Positions 11,354-22,400 of a DNA stretch of 64,000 bases are shown one piece after another. A model generated the notes under the pieces. It ran no database searches. It was not told where the DNA came from and saw only the letters and a list, made by a program, of their open reading frames with translations. Every line of letters begins with the position of its first letter. Position 1 is the stretch's first letter. Position numbers and translations under genes: made by a program. Source of the stretch: Heliocidaris erythrogramma. Its lineage: Eukaryota; Echinodermata; Echinoidea; Camarodonta; Echinometridae. The DNA lies in NCBI GenBank assembly GCA_025617745.1, contig CM046858.1, forward strand, positions 47,877,197 to 47,941,196. The letters are read 5' to 3'.

Positions 11354-11760
11354 TAGTTCGAAAACTATATATCAGATAACACTATCATTGATATGAGTAA
11401 ATAGCTGAATAATAGTGTACAATTTAGTTGGAGGTAATTTGAATATGAAAGCATAAATAAGTTTCATTAAATCCATGATTAATTTTAAAGTTAGGTTCCC
11501 TATGTACAAAACTTGAACTTTACACAGGAACCAATGATGTGTATGTGAGTGTGTGTTTAAAATGACCCTGAACAATGGACATGAATATCACCTTTTCAGA
11601 GCTCTGCTGACCAGGTTTCTGGTCTCTTGCTCCAAGGCACATGAATGCTTTATTAATAATTCATGATGGATTGCCCCGGGCACTGCTAGTCTGAATTCCT
11701 GGTAAAGGGTAAAATGCATGCACATGAAAAAAGTAAGCACATATGTTTCCATGTGCTTGC
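11354..11760. other. Intron sequence, no gene seen
   Basis: AT-rich sequence without coding signature, splice-bounded exon or clear repeat. Confidence 0.4.
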
Positions 11761-11815
11761 AACATCATCATCATCATCACTATCATCATCATCACTGTCA
11801 TCATCACCATCAATA
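11761..11815. repeat. (CAT)n microsatellite
   Basis: Imperfect CAT/CAC triplet run. Translations across it give only Ile/Met/His-rich artefacts. Confidence 0.9.
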
Positions 11816-11886
11816 TCATATGTTTTCGCCAAACCTTCAAAAATCGCTCAGTAAGGGGTGCAGTTTCCCTCCATAATTCCATAACA

Positions 11887-11889
<3 letters not shown>

Positions 11890-11917
<28 letters not shown>

Positions 11918-12330
11918 GGTCTTCACTCTAAAAGGGGGGGGGGGGCCACAATCGAGAAAATGGCGGATCGTCTATGGTCAAAATTCATACTTCTCTTCCA
12001 AAAGGGGGGGGGGGGCACGGGCCAGCTGTGCCCCCCCCCCCCTGGATCCGCCACTGCCAGGACCGGCCCGGGTTTCGCACGTGCTTGACCCCTCAAATGT
12101 CAATGCCCCCCTCTCTCCATCTTTCTCTTTTTTTCTTTCTTTCTTTCATTCTTTTCCTCCTTATCTTTTTTCCTTATTTTCTTTCCCCTTTTTCTCCTTC
12201 TTTCCTTCCCCCTTTCTTCTTCTTTATTTCTTTTCCACTCTTTTTTTTCGCCGCCAATAGGGGGGGGGGGGGCGGGGGCCGCGGTCGATTCGGCCCCCCT
12301 GGATCTGCTGGTGAAGTTCATCAAGGTCTA
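11890..12330. mobile_element. G/C-homopolymer-rich element fragments with GGATCCGCCACTG terminus
   Basis: A 28-base A-run (11891-11918) is followed by G- and C-runs of 10-13 bases, a CTGGATCCGCCACTG terminus near 12040-12055, a pyrimidine-rich block at 12100-12250, and another G-run element at 12258-12315. The segment 11945-12035 is closely related, inverted, to 56000-56110 (shared ATGGCGGATCGTCTATGGTC). These resemble hAT-like MITEs with termini related to CAGTGGCG. Boundaries are not clean. Confidence 0.5.
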
Positions 12331-12584
12331 GTACTTTGTCGGGCGTCTGCCCCTTCTGATAAAGGCGCGCATCCTCCTTCGCAGAAGGAATAAATTTCAC
12401 AATGTTGCAATACTTTTTGGCAAGGGAGGGTAGATAGATGATCAATTACATATGTTAAAATAACATTAAATTTAGGCAATATTTCATGTACCTTTGTAAT
12501 TGCAGTTGCGTTAATAAGTAAATGACATAATTAAAATCACAAAAACAGGAGGACGTTTATTCTTTTGATTTTTCTATGCTTTAC

Positions 12585-12667
12585 CTTCATTATTTGTCCG
12601 TCGGTATATTCTCGCAGGAATTTCTTCAAGGAGTCCAGGAGCGATGGTGGTGTGGGGCCAAAGCGTG
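12585..12667 (-). CDS. sacs-like: Sacsin-like protein, exon 2 (start of HSP90-like ATPase domain)
   Basis: The minus-strand exon is bounded by an acceptor CAG (12670-12668) directly preceded by an 11-base T tract, and by a donor GTAAAG starting at 12584. It is 83 bp: two bases completing a codon plus 27 codons reading RFGPTPPSLLDSLKKFLREY then TDGQIMK. This matches the start of sacsin-repeat ATPase domains (F-G-x-x-x-P-P-L-x-x-x-L-K-x-x-L-x-x-Y-x-D-G-x-Q-I-x-K). Exon 3 continues it without a gap as [10 protein letters not shown]. The two-base entry phase also fits exon 1. I am confident of the family but not of which paralogue. Confidence 0.85.
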
Positions 12668-12969
12668 CTGAAAAAAAAAAAGATAACGCTAAATATAAAG
12701 GGAAATTTCTTTCACCTGCCACTTTTTGTTCATTTATTTGTAGCTGTTTTATGGCTCCCAACCCGCTCATCACATTTATTATTTTCTCTTTCATTATTGA
12801 AGCCTTATTTAGATGTCCGACAGGAGATGATTGCATAACCTTTGCCTGTTTTTATTCTACAATGCCATATAGAATTTTGATAGTCTGACAGATTTTCAAA
12901 CATCATTTTGATGTTCATGAAATGGATATAATTACGGTATGTGGATATGTGTGGATATGTCTGGATATG

Positions 12970-13205
12970 TGGGAGCATCGTGGTATAGTGGTTCATTCAC
13001 TTGACTCTCGTTTTATCTACAAAGTTGTCTCTCTCCACCGAGGTGTTTAACACCTCGGTGGAGGTACCCATTTAAAAATGGATAAATGACAGGATTTATA
13101 AATTGAAATGCGCTGTACGCTGATTACGGCCGCCGGAGCTAAAGCCATGGTAATAATAATTATCCAATTATCAAATTGTAATATGCGCTATACAAGAATT
13201 GTTTC
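12970..13205 (+). mobile_element. tRNA-derived SINE fragment
   Basis: It starts with GCATCGTGGTATAGTGG, resembling a tRNA 5' half with an A-box. No B-box follows. A perfect hairpin built on CCACCGAGGTGTTTAACACC comes next, then GGTACCCATTT (also present in the SINEs at 18.6 and 22.9 kb), and the end TGCGCTATACAAG, a tail motif shared with other SINEs here. Probably a decayed SINE. Confidence 0.5.
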
Positions 13206-13394
13206 TTCATCTTTGCAATGACGTCCTTCGTCATTGCCTTGTTTCCGTTCACATTCTGCCTTCTTCTTCTTGTTCTTCCACCAAAATCTTATTTGTTTTG
13301 CACTTAGTGCTTGTTATCACTTTCTAGATACTTTTCTGATGTCCATTTTCTTCCAAATTTCGTTTGCATGTTCCTTGACATTTCATCCTGGTCA

Positions 13395-13821
13395 CCAGTC
13401 AGACCCAACTCCGTAATACCGAGCACAGGTATATACTCCGAAAACGGCGTATAGAACAAGATGAATATAGAGCCCTCATCGTTCAGTATGAGACAGTGTG
13501 TACAAAAGGCATGTGGAAAATCTTGCAAAGTCAACCTGCCAACGATATACATATTCTTAAAAATAATGCTGCGTGTCAATTATCTTCAAAATCCTTGAAT
13601 GATTCGTCATGTGAAGTGAATTTCAAATGACAAACATTTGAAATAAATATATCCGCAGCATTATTTTTGAAAAATATATTATCAACAGCAGGTCGACACT
13701 GCACGATTTTCCCCATGCCTTTTGTACACACTGCCTCGCACTGAACTATATTCATCTTGTTCTATACGCCGTTTTCGGAGTATATACCTGTGCTCGGTAT
13801 TACGGAGTTGGGTCTGACTGG
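13395..13821. repeat. Long inverted repeat (foldback MITE-like)
   Basis: The arms 13395-13575 and 13657-13821 are reverse complements with high identity (outer 80 bp nearly perfect, from CCAGTCAGACCCAACTCC inwards; inner part diverging around AATAATGCTGCG). They are separated by a loop of about 80 bp. Possible flanking duplication TCA. It could be a MITE consisting almost wholly of terminal repeats, or an inverted duplication. Confidence 0.85.
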
Positions 13822-14629
13822 TCACTGAATGCTTCACTTTACAAAATCACTCATGCATGACCGTCCAGGCGCCATTTTGTCCGTTTGGGACCATTTTCAT
13901 AGCCATTTTCATGCCTTTCTTTCTTCTTGCCTATCTCACTTTCCTAGATGCTACAGACTTCTAACAAACTGCTATAGATAGTGTAAGACGTGCTCTGTCC
14001 ACTGCACCCTATAACATATCCTTTAAAATTCCATATTCATACTCTTAATTCAATTCCCAAATAAGCGATATCAAGAAACGCTAAATTTCTTGAAATATTC
14101 ACTCCGGTATTTGAAAAATTCCTATGACTTTCTCATATCAAGTAATTTTCGTCTCAAATTTTAATTGTTTCTTGGTCTTGTCATTGCACACATCCCTACC
14201 AAATTTCACGCATCGGTAAGTACGCATAATATAAATAGCGCCCTCTAAATTTCTCATTTTTCAAATATCTGATTGATACACGTCTGTAAAAACCCAGTTA
14301 CACACACTTATACACCCCCCCCCCACCCACACACACAAATTGTGGCCGTATCTCCATCATGCCTGGCTAAACCCGTACCCTTTTTTTGATTTAGATACTT
14401 CAAGATATACCCAAATAAAATAATATATAGCCTACCTTATCATTGATCACGATATTTACGGAAATGCCGAAATAACTTCAACTTGCTCTAAATTTGCTAA
14501 CTTTTAAGCGATGCCTTTGAAATTTGATGGGTATGTGTATTTATGTATATTTGACAATCGTCAGCCAGATATGGTGAAAACAGCTGACGTCATCGCGAAT
14601 TTATTGCGAAAAAACACTATTTACTTACT
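13822..14629. other. Intron sequence, no gene seen
   Basis: AT-rich sequence with a short C-run and CA-rich stretch near 14312-14335. No exon or recognisable element. Confidence 0.4.
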
Positions 14630-14815
14630 ATGCAGTTAATATTGATTTGTTTAAAGATGATACTGTTAATGAGTTTCTTTGGCTTAATTCTGTACTTGGT
14701 AATATTCCCGATTATACAAACCCCAACTCGTATTACATCAAGCACTGCTACCCTTAATTCTAATAAAAGTTCTAATAATAATACTTATCAATCCAGTTCA
14801 AATCGTCGTTATAAA
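14630..14815 (+). pseudogene. LINE-C endonuclease fragment
   Basis: In two frames the plus strand encodes NIDLFKDDTVNEFLW and then QTPTRITSSTATL, the segment following the GDFN motif of an APE-type LINE endonuclease. The frame shifts between the two blocks. It probably belongs to the same decayed plus-strand LINE as 15612-17092, with the middle deleted and a MITE inserted. Confidence 0.6.
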
Positions 14816-14876
14816 TAATTTCTAAAAAAAAAATACCTTGGATAATGAAAGAAAAAAAATATAGATATATAATCTG

Positions 14877-15590
14877 TTAACCCTAAAAAGGCCGGAATAT
14901 TTTGGCTATGCCACACCGGGGGGGGGGGGGGGTGGAAACCACCCCCGAGATCTCGACCGTCGACTGGCGATCGACACCCGAGATCTCGACCGTCGACTGG
15001 CGATCGCGCCGAAAATCGGCATGCATGTCGTCCACAACGTAATCTACAGTTAAATGCTCCGAAATTATGCAAATTTATGCATAAAATAAAAAATTTCGCT
15101 CTAAATCATTAAATAAATCTTTAAAAAATGCTAATTTTTGGTCTAGATACTCTTTCCAGTATTCCTAGCAAATATACTTGAAAAAAATTCGGTATCAAAA
15201 TTGATTTATGTATTTTATTGTATTTAAAATTTCTTATGTATTTTTTTTAACCTTTTGTTTGTTATTTCTTTTTGGATGAAATTTGTTAGGGACACTTTCG
15301 CGAACATAAACAGCATAAAATAAATTAATTTTAATCAGCAAATGTAAAAATATTCATAGATAGAAATCACGTTTTGGAGCAATTTTTAGTCTGACGTGCA
15401 AATACAAAATGTGGAGTAACTTCAGAACCGCATGCCCGGACATCGCGAATTTGGTCTCAACAGATGCGAGAGATTCGAAAGAAAAAAGCCATGAAACACC
15501 GCGGCGACTGCTTTGCGCGTTGCGGACATATCGCGAGAAAGGTTTGGGGGGGGGGGGGGTGGATTCCACCCCAGGCCCTTTTAGGGTTAA
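14877..15590. mobile_element. piggyBac-like MITE with TTAA target duplication
   Basis: Bounded by TTAA at 14877-14880 and 15587-15590. Terminal inverted repeats are CCCTAAAAAGGCC on the left and GGCCCTTTTAGGG on the right. Subterminal inverted G/C tracts give GTGGAAACCACCC on the left and GTGGATTCCACCCC on the right. TTAA targets and CCCTA-type ends are typical of piggyBac; Kolobok elements also use TTAA. The interior contains a tandem pair of 33-bp units around 14943-15008 (core CGAGATCTCGACCGTCGAC). No transposase is encoded. Confidence 0.8.
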
Positions 15591-15611
15591 AGCATGCAAA
15601 AAAAAAATCAT

Positions 15612-17092
15612 ATTTTTCTAACAGACTTTTTTCTTTCAATTTAATAATTGATGAAGAATTGAATTGGTCCAAACACGTTGACAAAGTAACAAAGGTAACG
15701 CAGAGAAATGTCAGTGTAATAAAACGAGCGAAGGATTATTTACCATTAACATCTTTAAAGATGCTGTATAATGCACTCGTGTTGCCTCACTTTGATTATT
15801 GTTCCTCTGTGTGGTCGAATCGATATCGGGGACAAACGTATAAGCTTCAGAAAGTTAAAAAACGAGCTGCTATAATAATTTCAAACAAAAGTTATAAGAC
15901 TCCATCAAGTGAATTAATTAGCCATCTGAAATGGATGCCAATTGAGAAACGATTTGAATTTCAGCGTGTTACTATGATGTTCAAGTGTACACACAATTTG
16001 GCACCATCCTATTTACAAGGAAGTTTAGTTAAAGTAAGTGACATTCATCAGTATCATACGAGGCAGGCAAATGAAGGTTTACTTTCTGTGCCGAAGTATA
16101 AAACAGAATGCTTTAAACATAGCCCCCTCGTATCTTCAATTATAGCATGGAATCAGTTGGACAGATCACTAAAAATGGCAAGCTCTGTGAACACATTTAA
16201 ATATATGTTCAAAAGATCTTGCAAAATCTGTTCCCAATACGAAATTTTATTCAGTTTCTTAGCTGAAGTTCTACTCTCATTCCTTATTGCATTTCTACGC
16301 ATTCTCTTGTGAAAACAAAGGATTTGTTTGATTCGTTTACATAACAGCATGGTAAATGAGCCATATTCGTTCTTATTGCTAGAAAATTTCACTTGATGCT
16401 ATTTTATATTTGTCTTCATCAGAAATATGTCATTTTTTGTTGCCCTGATTTGCAAAATATGTTTGGTCTGTTTCTTTGCCCAAAAATGTACGACATAATG
16501 CTTTTCAAAATGTATGAATGATTTCATATCATTCATAATCAATAATAAATAATTTGCATTTTATTGTTTCATAAGAGACACTGTACATTCGATTGCTATA
16601 CTATATTACATGCAATCATTGTGTAATCTTTGAATAAGTATACTACCCTATAATGTTTTGTAAATATGTATATAACAATTTTGTTTCTATACTGAGCTAA
16701 AGTAGTCTTTATACTTCTTGTATGTACTTTCAAAACTATACAATGCCATTTCAAAATAACTCATATATAAATGGTTACTATTCAACAGATTTTAGAAAAT
16801 ATCACCGTCTATACATTATGAATTAAGATGATAGGAATGTGCAACAATTTCAACATTTTCGCAAAACCAATGTTGATTACGAGGATACCATATTCTTTGT
16901 ATATACATGTATATATATATATTTATGTATGTTCTTATCTATTTTTGGTTATGAGTTTATTTTCATGATTTTATTGGCTATTATTGTTACTTACTATTGC
17001 TATCAGGGCCTCATGGAAGACCACCAATATTGGTGATAATGAGTCACCCTGTATAAATATCAGAAATAAATAAATAAATAAATAAAGTCATT
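15612..17092 (+). pseudogene. LINE-C 3' end: reverse transcriptase C-terminal region and 3' UTR
   Basis: An open frame to 16312 encodes the post-catalytic RT region (IIDEELNWSKHVDKVTK, LKMLYNALVLPHFDYCSSVW, LQKVKKRAAIIISN, ISHLKWMPIEKRFEFQRV, AWNQLDRSLKMASSVNTFK). The 3' UTR ends with CCTCATGGAAGACCACC...ATGAGTCACCCTGTATAAAT and an (AATA)n tail at 17065-17088, a form seen in CR1-type LINEs. The catalytic core is deleted. Confidence 0.8.
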
Positions 17093-17974
17093 TAAATGTA
17101 AAACAAAACAAACTTGGTCAGTTATCAATTCATTACTAAATAAGCCTAGAACATCTTTACCTGAATATTTTAATAATGAGACTGGAAATGTTTGCGATCC
17201 ACAACATATAGTAACTGAATTTAATCAACATTTCATAAACTGTTGTAGACAGATAACTAATACAGTGACCAGTTCTCCTAATAATACGTCTTTTAAAGAT
17301 TATCTGACTGGTTTTTATCAATAATGCTATTTACTTTAATCCCATAACAGAACATGAATTATAAACATTAGTAATTCATTGCACAACAGTAACTCTGCTG
17401 GAGTACTAATCTTAGTACTAACTTAATGAAAAAAAAAATCATATTTTATATTGTACATCCATTGATATTTATATTCAACCTCTCTCTTTCTACAGGCATA
17501 GTCACAGAAATAACTAAAAATTGCTAAGATAACCCATGTATTTAAAAAGAATGACCCTCATGAATTCGATAATTATAGGCCCATTTCTATTCTGCAATCC
17601 ATATCAAAATTGTTAGAAAAATGCATCTATAATCGATTATATTCATTTCGTTTAAATAATAATATTCTTACTGACTGACAATATGGGTTTAGGAAAAATC
17701 ATTCAATTACACATGCTTTGATAGATTTACAAGATAAAGTTTTGTCAGCAATTCATACTAATAAGCTCGAAACAGGGGCTTACCACTAAGTTGGTTTGAA
17801 AGTTATCTTTGTAATAGATCTCAATATGTAGTTTATAACAATAATTCTTCCAATTTCTCTTCTCTTACACATGGGGTACCACAAGGCTCAATCCTAGGTC
17901 CTTTATTGTTTTAAATTTATATCAATGCTCTTTCACATTCATTTGACAAATTTGATTACATCATGTCCGCTGAT

Positions 17975-18222
17975 GGTCCGCTCGCTATTCATAAGGACCA
18001 CTATTCATTTAACACGTTTTACGAATAGCGGTCCTTATGAATAGTTATGAATAATGGTCCTTATGAACGGAGGTCCTTATGAATAGCGAGGTAATTTGTA
18101 TATGGTTTGCTTGCTATTCATAAGGACCGCGATTCATAAAAAAAACCCTGCTCTTCATTTAGTTACACGTTATGGATAGTGGTCCTTATGAAAAGCGGTC
18201 CTTAGGACTAGCGAGGTTACCC
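17975..18222. mobile_element. Short foldback-family MITE with perfect 8-bp target duplication
   Basis: Flanked by CCGCTGAT at 17967-17974 and 18223-18230. The uninterrupted LINE frame (MSADDTIS) is restored when the insert and one copy are removed. The ends GGTCCGCTCGCTATTC and (reverse strand) GGGTAACCTCGCTAGTCC match those of the 17.3-kb segment at 20681-38005. The interior is made of GCGGTCCTTATGAATAG-like repeats in both orientations. Eight-base duplications and repeat-built arms fit foldback (TU-like) elements. Confidence 0.85.
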
Positions 18223-18357
18223 CCGCTGATGATACCATTTCAATTTACACCCAACCTAACACTCATAATTTACAAAATAATATTTATATTGAAATAGAAA
18301 AAGTAACAAAATGGTTCAAATTAAATAGATTGTTGATAAATCCTAGAAAAACAAATT

Positions 18358-18708
18358 ACATAATAATAATAATATTCAGTTTTTATATAGCGCCTAATAC
18401 ATCGAGGATGTCTCTAAGCGCTTTACAGATATATTATTACCCCGGTCATTGGATTCTGGCACGCCCGCACACTGTATGCACATTCTCCACTCCCTGGGGA
18501 GCATTCCAGCCAGTCGCCTGTTAAGCGCACACATGCTAAGCAAAGGACATTAACTTTCGCCATCCTACCGGGTACCCATTTAACACCTGGGTGGAGAGTG
18601 GCAAATGTAGATTAACGTCTTGCCAAAGGACGCTAGTGCTGCGGTGGGATTCGAACCCCGGACCTCATGGTTCACAGTCCGGGGACTTATCCACTGATCC
18701 ACAACACC
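18358..18708 (-). mobile_element. tRNA-derived SINE (family 1), copy 1
   Basis: On the minus strand it starts GTGTTGTGGATCAGTGGATA (A-box region), with B-box GGGGTTCGAATCCC and acceptor-like GCAGCAC, which can pair with GTGTTGT. The body is about 97% like the copy at 22741 by eye. The 3' tail differs: GGCGCTATATAAAAACTG followed by (TTA)n. The central motif CCTTTGGCAAGACGTTAAT is at 18611-18629. Inserted in LINE-D. Confidence 0.9.
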
Positions 18709-19215
18709 TCTACATTACATTAAGTTCTTCCATAGGCAGTCTAATTTAACTGATTCACTTGATAGTTTACCTCTTAAAATCAACAATGATCCTTTAAATA
18801 AGGTGAATAGTGTTAATTTTCTAATGGGGTATACACTGATTATAATATGCATTGGGATACACATGTCAATAAGGTCACTCAAAAAGTATCTAAATGTATT
18901 GGTATTTCGTATAGATTAAGAGACTCGCTTCCGGCTTCTGCTTTAATACTATTATATAATTAATTTATGTTCTCATACCTAAATTACTGTGCTGCTGTTT
19001 GGGGCAATTATAGTCGAACTAAATTAGATAAATTATTTGAATTACAGGAAAGGGCGCTTCGCATATGCCTGGGATGTCCCTATCGTGCCCCTTCTGCCCC
19101 ATTGTTCAAAAATTGAAATCTCTCAATATTTTTGATTTGAACTATTACCTTGCTCTCCTTGATTTCTTTTACTTTGAAAATAAATTACCCTCAAATATTT
19201 CTCAAATGTTCACTT

Positions 19216-19515
19216 TTAAAGGAATACTCAACAGCATATTGTGGACGTTTTTATGCCGCGAGAGGGCACCGTGATCGTTACCTGATCATGCCGTTGCCCC
19301 GCGGGGCGCAAACTTCGGCCAGTCTGGTCACCGCACAACATGCACGCTCCGCCTGAGCTGGAGCTCTCGTGCGAGATTCGTTCGGCTTCGTGCAATCCGA
19401 AATGTAATCCCAGCAGTCCGACGAACGCGTTCGACGCACAAACTTTGTGTACGAGTGAACGGGGCTTACGCAATCATGACTTACCCCACGGCCGGCCGGT
19501 GGCGTATCCCTTTAA
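19216..19515. mobile_element. TTAA-type MITE inserted in LINE-D
   Basis: TTAA at 19216-19219 and 19512-19515. Termini are AGGAATAC on the left and GTATCCCT on the right (reverse strand AGGGATAC). The interior is GC-rich, unlike its surroundings. AGG-type ends with TTAA targets fit Kolobok-like elements. The LINE-D frame resumes on the far side. Confidence 0.75.
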
Positions 19516-19945
19516 TTACCAGATACATAATCATAATACCCGTTTTGAGGATTCTTTTCACTTATGGCCAGTAAAAATAAATAATGCAATGAAATCAGTA
19601 CGACATAATTTCCCTGCAATTTGGAACTCAATTATATTTCTAACTGCAATACAATCTCTTCTTTAAAAAAAAAAGCATTTTCTTTCCCTTAAAAATGTAT
19701 AGTTATTTTTCTGTTCCTATTCTTCTTTGTTATAAATATTTGTGTTATATTTTAGTTTTAGTTTTAATTTGTTTTTTATTTGTTGCCTATATAATTTTCG
19801 CTATATTTTTAGGGAACCATGCTTGTACAAGGCCAAAGGGCTTTATTAATGTAGTTCCCCATTTAATTTTCTAATTTCGTTATTTTGTATTTGTTTTGAA
19901 CGTACCTTTTAATTGAAAAATGAAATAAATGAGAATTGAACATAA

Positions 19946-20229
19946 TATTGAATAATATGCTTATTTAAAATGGCGCGCTAATGGCAGTGGGCTCAAAATG
20001 ACCGCAATAAAATTCCCTTTACATGGATACCACATCAAAGACTTTTAATAGTATCAAGGCAGATTACTCTCAGTATAACACGTGAAAAGATGTCTCAATT
20101 TTCCTTGATTTTTCATATCTTTTCAAGTCTGATTTTTGCATGAGAGAAAGGATGGATAGTTCAAAAAACATTTCTTGAACCTTCATTGTCTATAAATGCT
20201 GCTATGAATCCCTGAGATCATGCCTGCTT
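19946..20229. other. Intron sequence, possibly degraded satellite
   Basis: AT-rich; contains ATAACACGTGAAA near 20077, resembling the satellite motif that follows. No gene seen. Confidence 0.4.
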
Positions 20230-20680
20230 TTTGAGAGAGTCATCTGCAATAGGGTTAACACGTAAACGCATGGATTTTAAGAATGATTAGAGTTCCTCTA
20301 GTATTACTTTGAATTTAGTGAAATATGGCTTACATGTAATTTGAGACTCTGAAAAAGCTTAATGAAGGCTCAAAAAGTGGAAGGGACCCCGCATAAATCA
20401 CCGGGAATATGCATGCTTTTGGCCTTCCAGCTTCCAAAGGTTAACACGCAAACACAGGTATTTTCGAATGGTTATAATTCCCCCCAAATAAAAATAAGAT
20501 TTTGAAAAATGTTTCTTAAATAAAATTTAAAGCTCTGAAAATGCATAATTCAGACTCAACTCGTCGAATAGACCCAGCATAAATCCCCGGGAATATGCAT
20601 GCTTTTGGCCCGCCCACCCCCCAAGTTTCGCCTGCCATAGGTTTACACGCGAAAACAAGGAATTTTAGGATGATCATAAT
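20230..20680. repeat. Satellite of about 185 bp (left flank of the 17.3-kb insertion)
   Basis: About two and a half units. Markers recurring in each are TTAACACG(T/C)AAAC, a GATTTT/TATTTT...AATTCC block, TTACATGTAATTTGAG, CTCTGAAAA and GGGAATATGCATGCTTTTGG. The last unit breaks off at 20680 and its missing remainder is found at 38006-38130. Confidence 0.8.
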
Positions 20681-20769
20681 GGGGTCTGCTCGCTAGTCAT
20701 AGGGACCACAATTAAAAAAAAAAGGACCGCTAGTTATAATAAAACATAATTTTCCCTATTCATAATATG

Positions 20770-21335
20770 AAAAGAGGGTCGCTATTCATTAAGGTCGATA
20801 TTCATAACGGTCGCTATTCATAATCGAAGAAGATGGTTGCTATTCATAATCGGGGGAGAGGGTCGCTGTTCATAATCAGAGAAGAGGGTCGCTATTCATA
20901 ATCGGAGAAGAGGGTCGTTATTCATAACCGAGGCAGGAGGTCGCTCTTCATAATCGGAGAGGAGGGTCGCTATTCATAATCGGAGAAGAGGGTCACTATT
21001 CATAATCGGAAAAGAGGGTCGTTATTCATAACCGGAGAAGAGGGTCGCTATTCATAATCGGAGAAGAGTGTCGCTATTCATAATCAGAGAAGAGGGTCGC
21101 TATTCATAATCGGAGAAGAGGGTCGTTATTCATAACCGGAGAAGAGGGTCGCTATTCATAATCGGAGAAGAGGGTCGCTATTTAATCGGAGAAGAATGTG
21201 GCTATTTTTAATCGGAGAAGAGGGTCGCTATTCATAATCGGAGAAGAGGGTCGTTATTCATAACCGGAGAAGAGGGTCGCTATTCACAATCGGAGAAGAG
21301 GGTCGCTATTCATAATTAAAGAAGCGGGTCGTCAT
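20770..21335. repeat. Left array of the 26-bp repeat
   Basis: About two dozen head-to-tail units with core AGAGGGTCGCTATTCATAA followed by TCGGAGA. A variant unit with TCGTTATTCATAACCGG recurs at about 20914, 21018, 21121 and 21249, spacings of four, four and five units, so the array has a higher-order structure. Confidence 0.95.
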
Positions 21336-22400
21336 TTAAATCAAATAAGAAAGGGAAATGGATGGAGGACAACCCAACCGTACTGTATTTAAGAAAGCCT
21401 TAGAATGCATTTCCCGCTTTTGTCAAATATATCCTTATTTTCTTTTAAAGTGATCTATATTTATCAATGCTCCCCACACTTTGAAAGGCGCTTTGCCAGT
21501 GCCTTAATGATTAAAAAACGATGTCTAATCTATACATCTACGTGGGAGGAGAGGACCCCCTCCCCCTCCACACACCCACACACACAGATCCAGATCCTCC
21601 CGTTTCTCAACTCCTGTGGAGACCCTAATCCTTAGACTTTTCTCAAGTTCCAATTCTCAAGTGGGATTGTCGTATGGGGTAGTTGTCCTGGAGATTAGAT
21701 GTAGTGGGTAGTTGTCCGGATACGGGCTTAGAAATTGCCGCGAGAGAAATTTGTTTTTTTAAATATTTTTTTGGGGTGGGATATCAAGCCCTCTTAGCAA
21801 TATTTTCATAATACGTGATTTTAGTAACGTACAATTTATTGGCATCTACCGTTCTTAGTCTGCCCCTATTTATGGCCACGGACGTGGGAATGAACTATGC
21901 CCTCCTCCCGCGGTTGCATGGGACTTTCAAATTTTCCCTGAGTTAAAATCACCTTTCAGAGCATTTGAATGCATGAGGTTTCATGGTAATTACTAACTTG
22001 CTTAATTTCATTATTTTCTTTGAAATCTTTATTTCGGTCTTCCTAATCATAATAAAACAAAATTATGAATAATAATCATCATGGTCATCCTCCTCCCTCC
22101 TCCTGATCATATTATTTGATCATGTCATTTATTGAATGTGAATTATTGCGGGGGCAGGAGGAGGGTGATGATACAGGCCAATCCTACAGGCCACACCCCC
22201 CTCCTGAATTGTTTGGGGAATATATCACACATCCTGCCCCTCCTGGGATACTGATACCCATGCTTCCATAGCATTTAAAATATAAATTCTACTACTAGAA
22301 CCGTCGTTTATGAACTCCTCTTGAAAAAAAAGTGCAGGGTATACATGTATATATCGTATCCGGACAACTACCGCCAGACAAGTACCCCCTTAGGTCAACT
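21336..22400. repeat. Interior segment with an 18-bp inverted pair
   Basis: GGTAGTTGTCCGGATACG at 21707-21724 recurs inverted at 22355-22372, about 650 bp apart. Looser related copies lie just outside (GGGGTAGTTGTCCTGG near 21676; CAACTACCCCCAGGAC near 22387). This may be a small element with terminal repeats. No gene seen. Confidence 0.6.

Larger units (their letters stand above)
17100..19945 (+). pseudogene. LINE-D: decayed non-LTR retrotransposon with three nested insertions
   Basis: Fragmented frames give [76 protein letters not shown] and later KSVRHNFPAIWNS, in the order of a LINE reverse transcriptase and its C-terminal domain. The 3' UTR near 19815-19945 ends GAAATAAATGAGAATTGAA. A foldback MITE lies inside the ADD codons (17975-18222), a SINE after KTNYI (18358-18708), and a TTAA MITE at 19216-19515. 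Many stops make it non-functional, but it is useful because it defines the empty sites of all three inserts. Confidence 0.85.

Noticed and set aside
12100..12393. Open frames across homopolymer and pyrimidine-rich DNA
   Set aside because: Composition artefacts (poly-Gly, poly-Pro, Lys/Glu or Phe/Leu runs).
20770..21335. Regular 26-bp repeats as a CRISPR array
   Set aside because: No unique spacers of constant length, inverted partner array, eukaryotic context.
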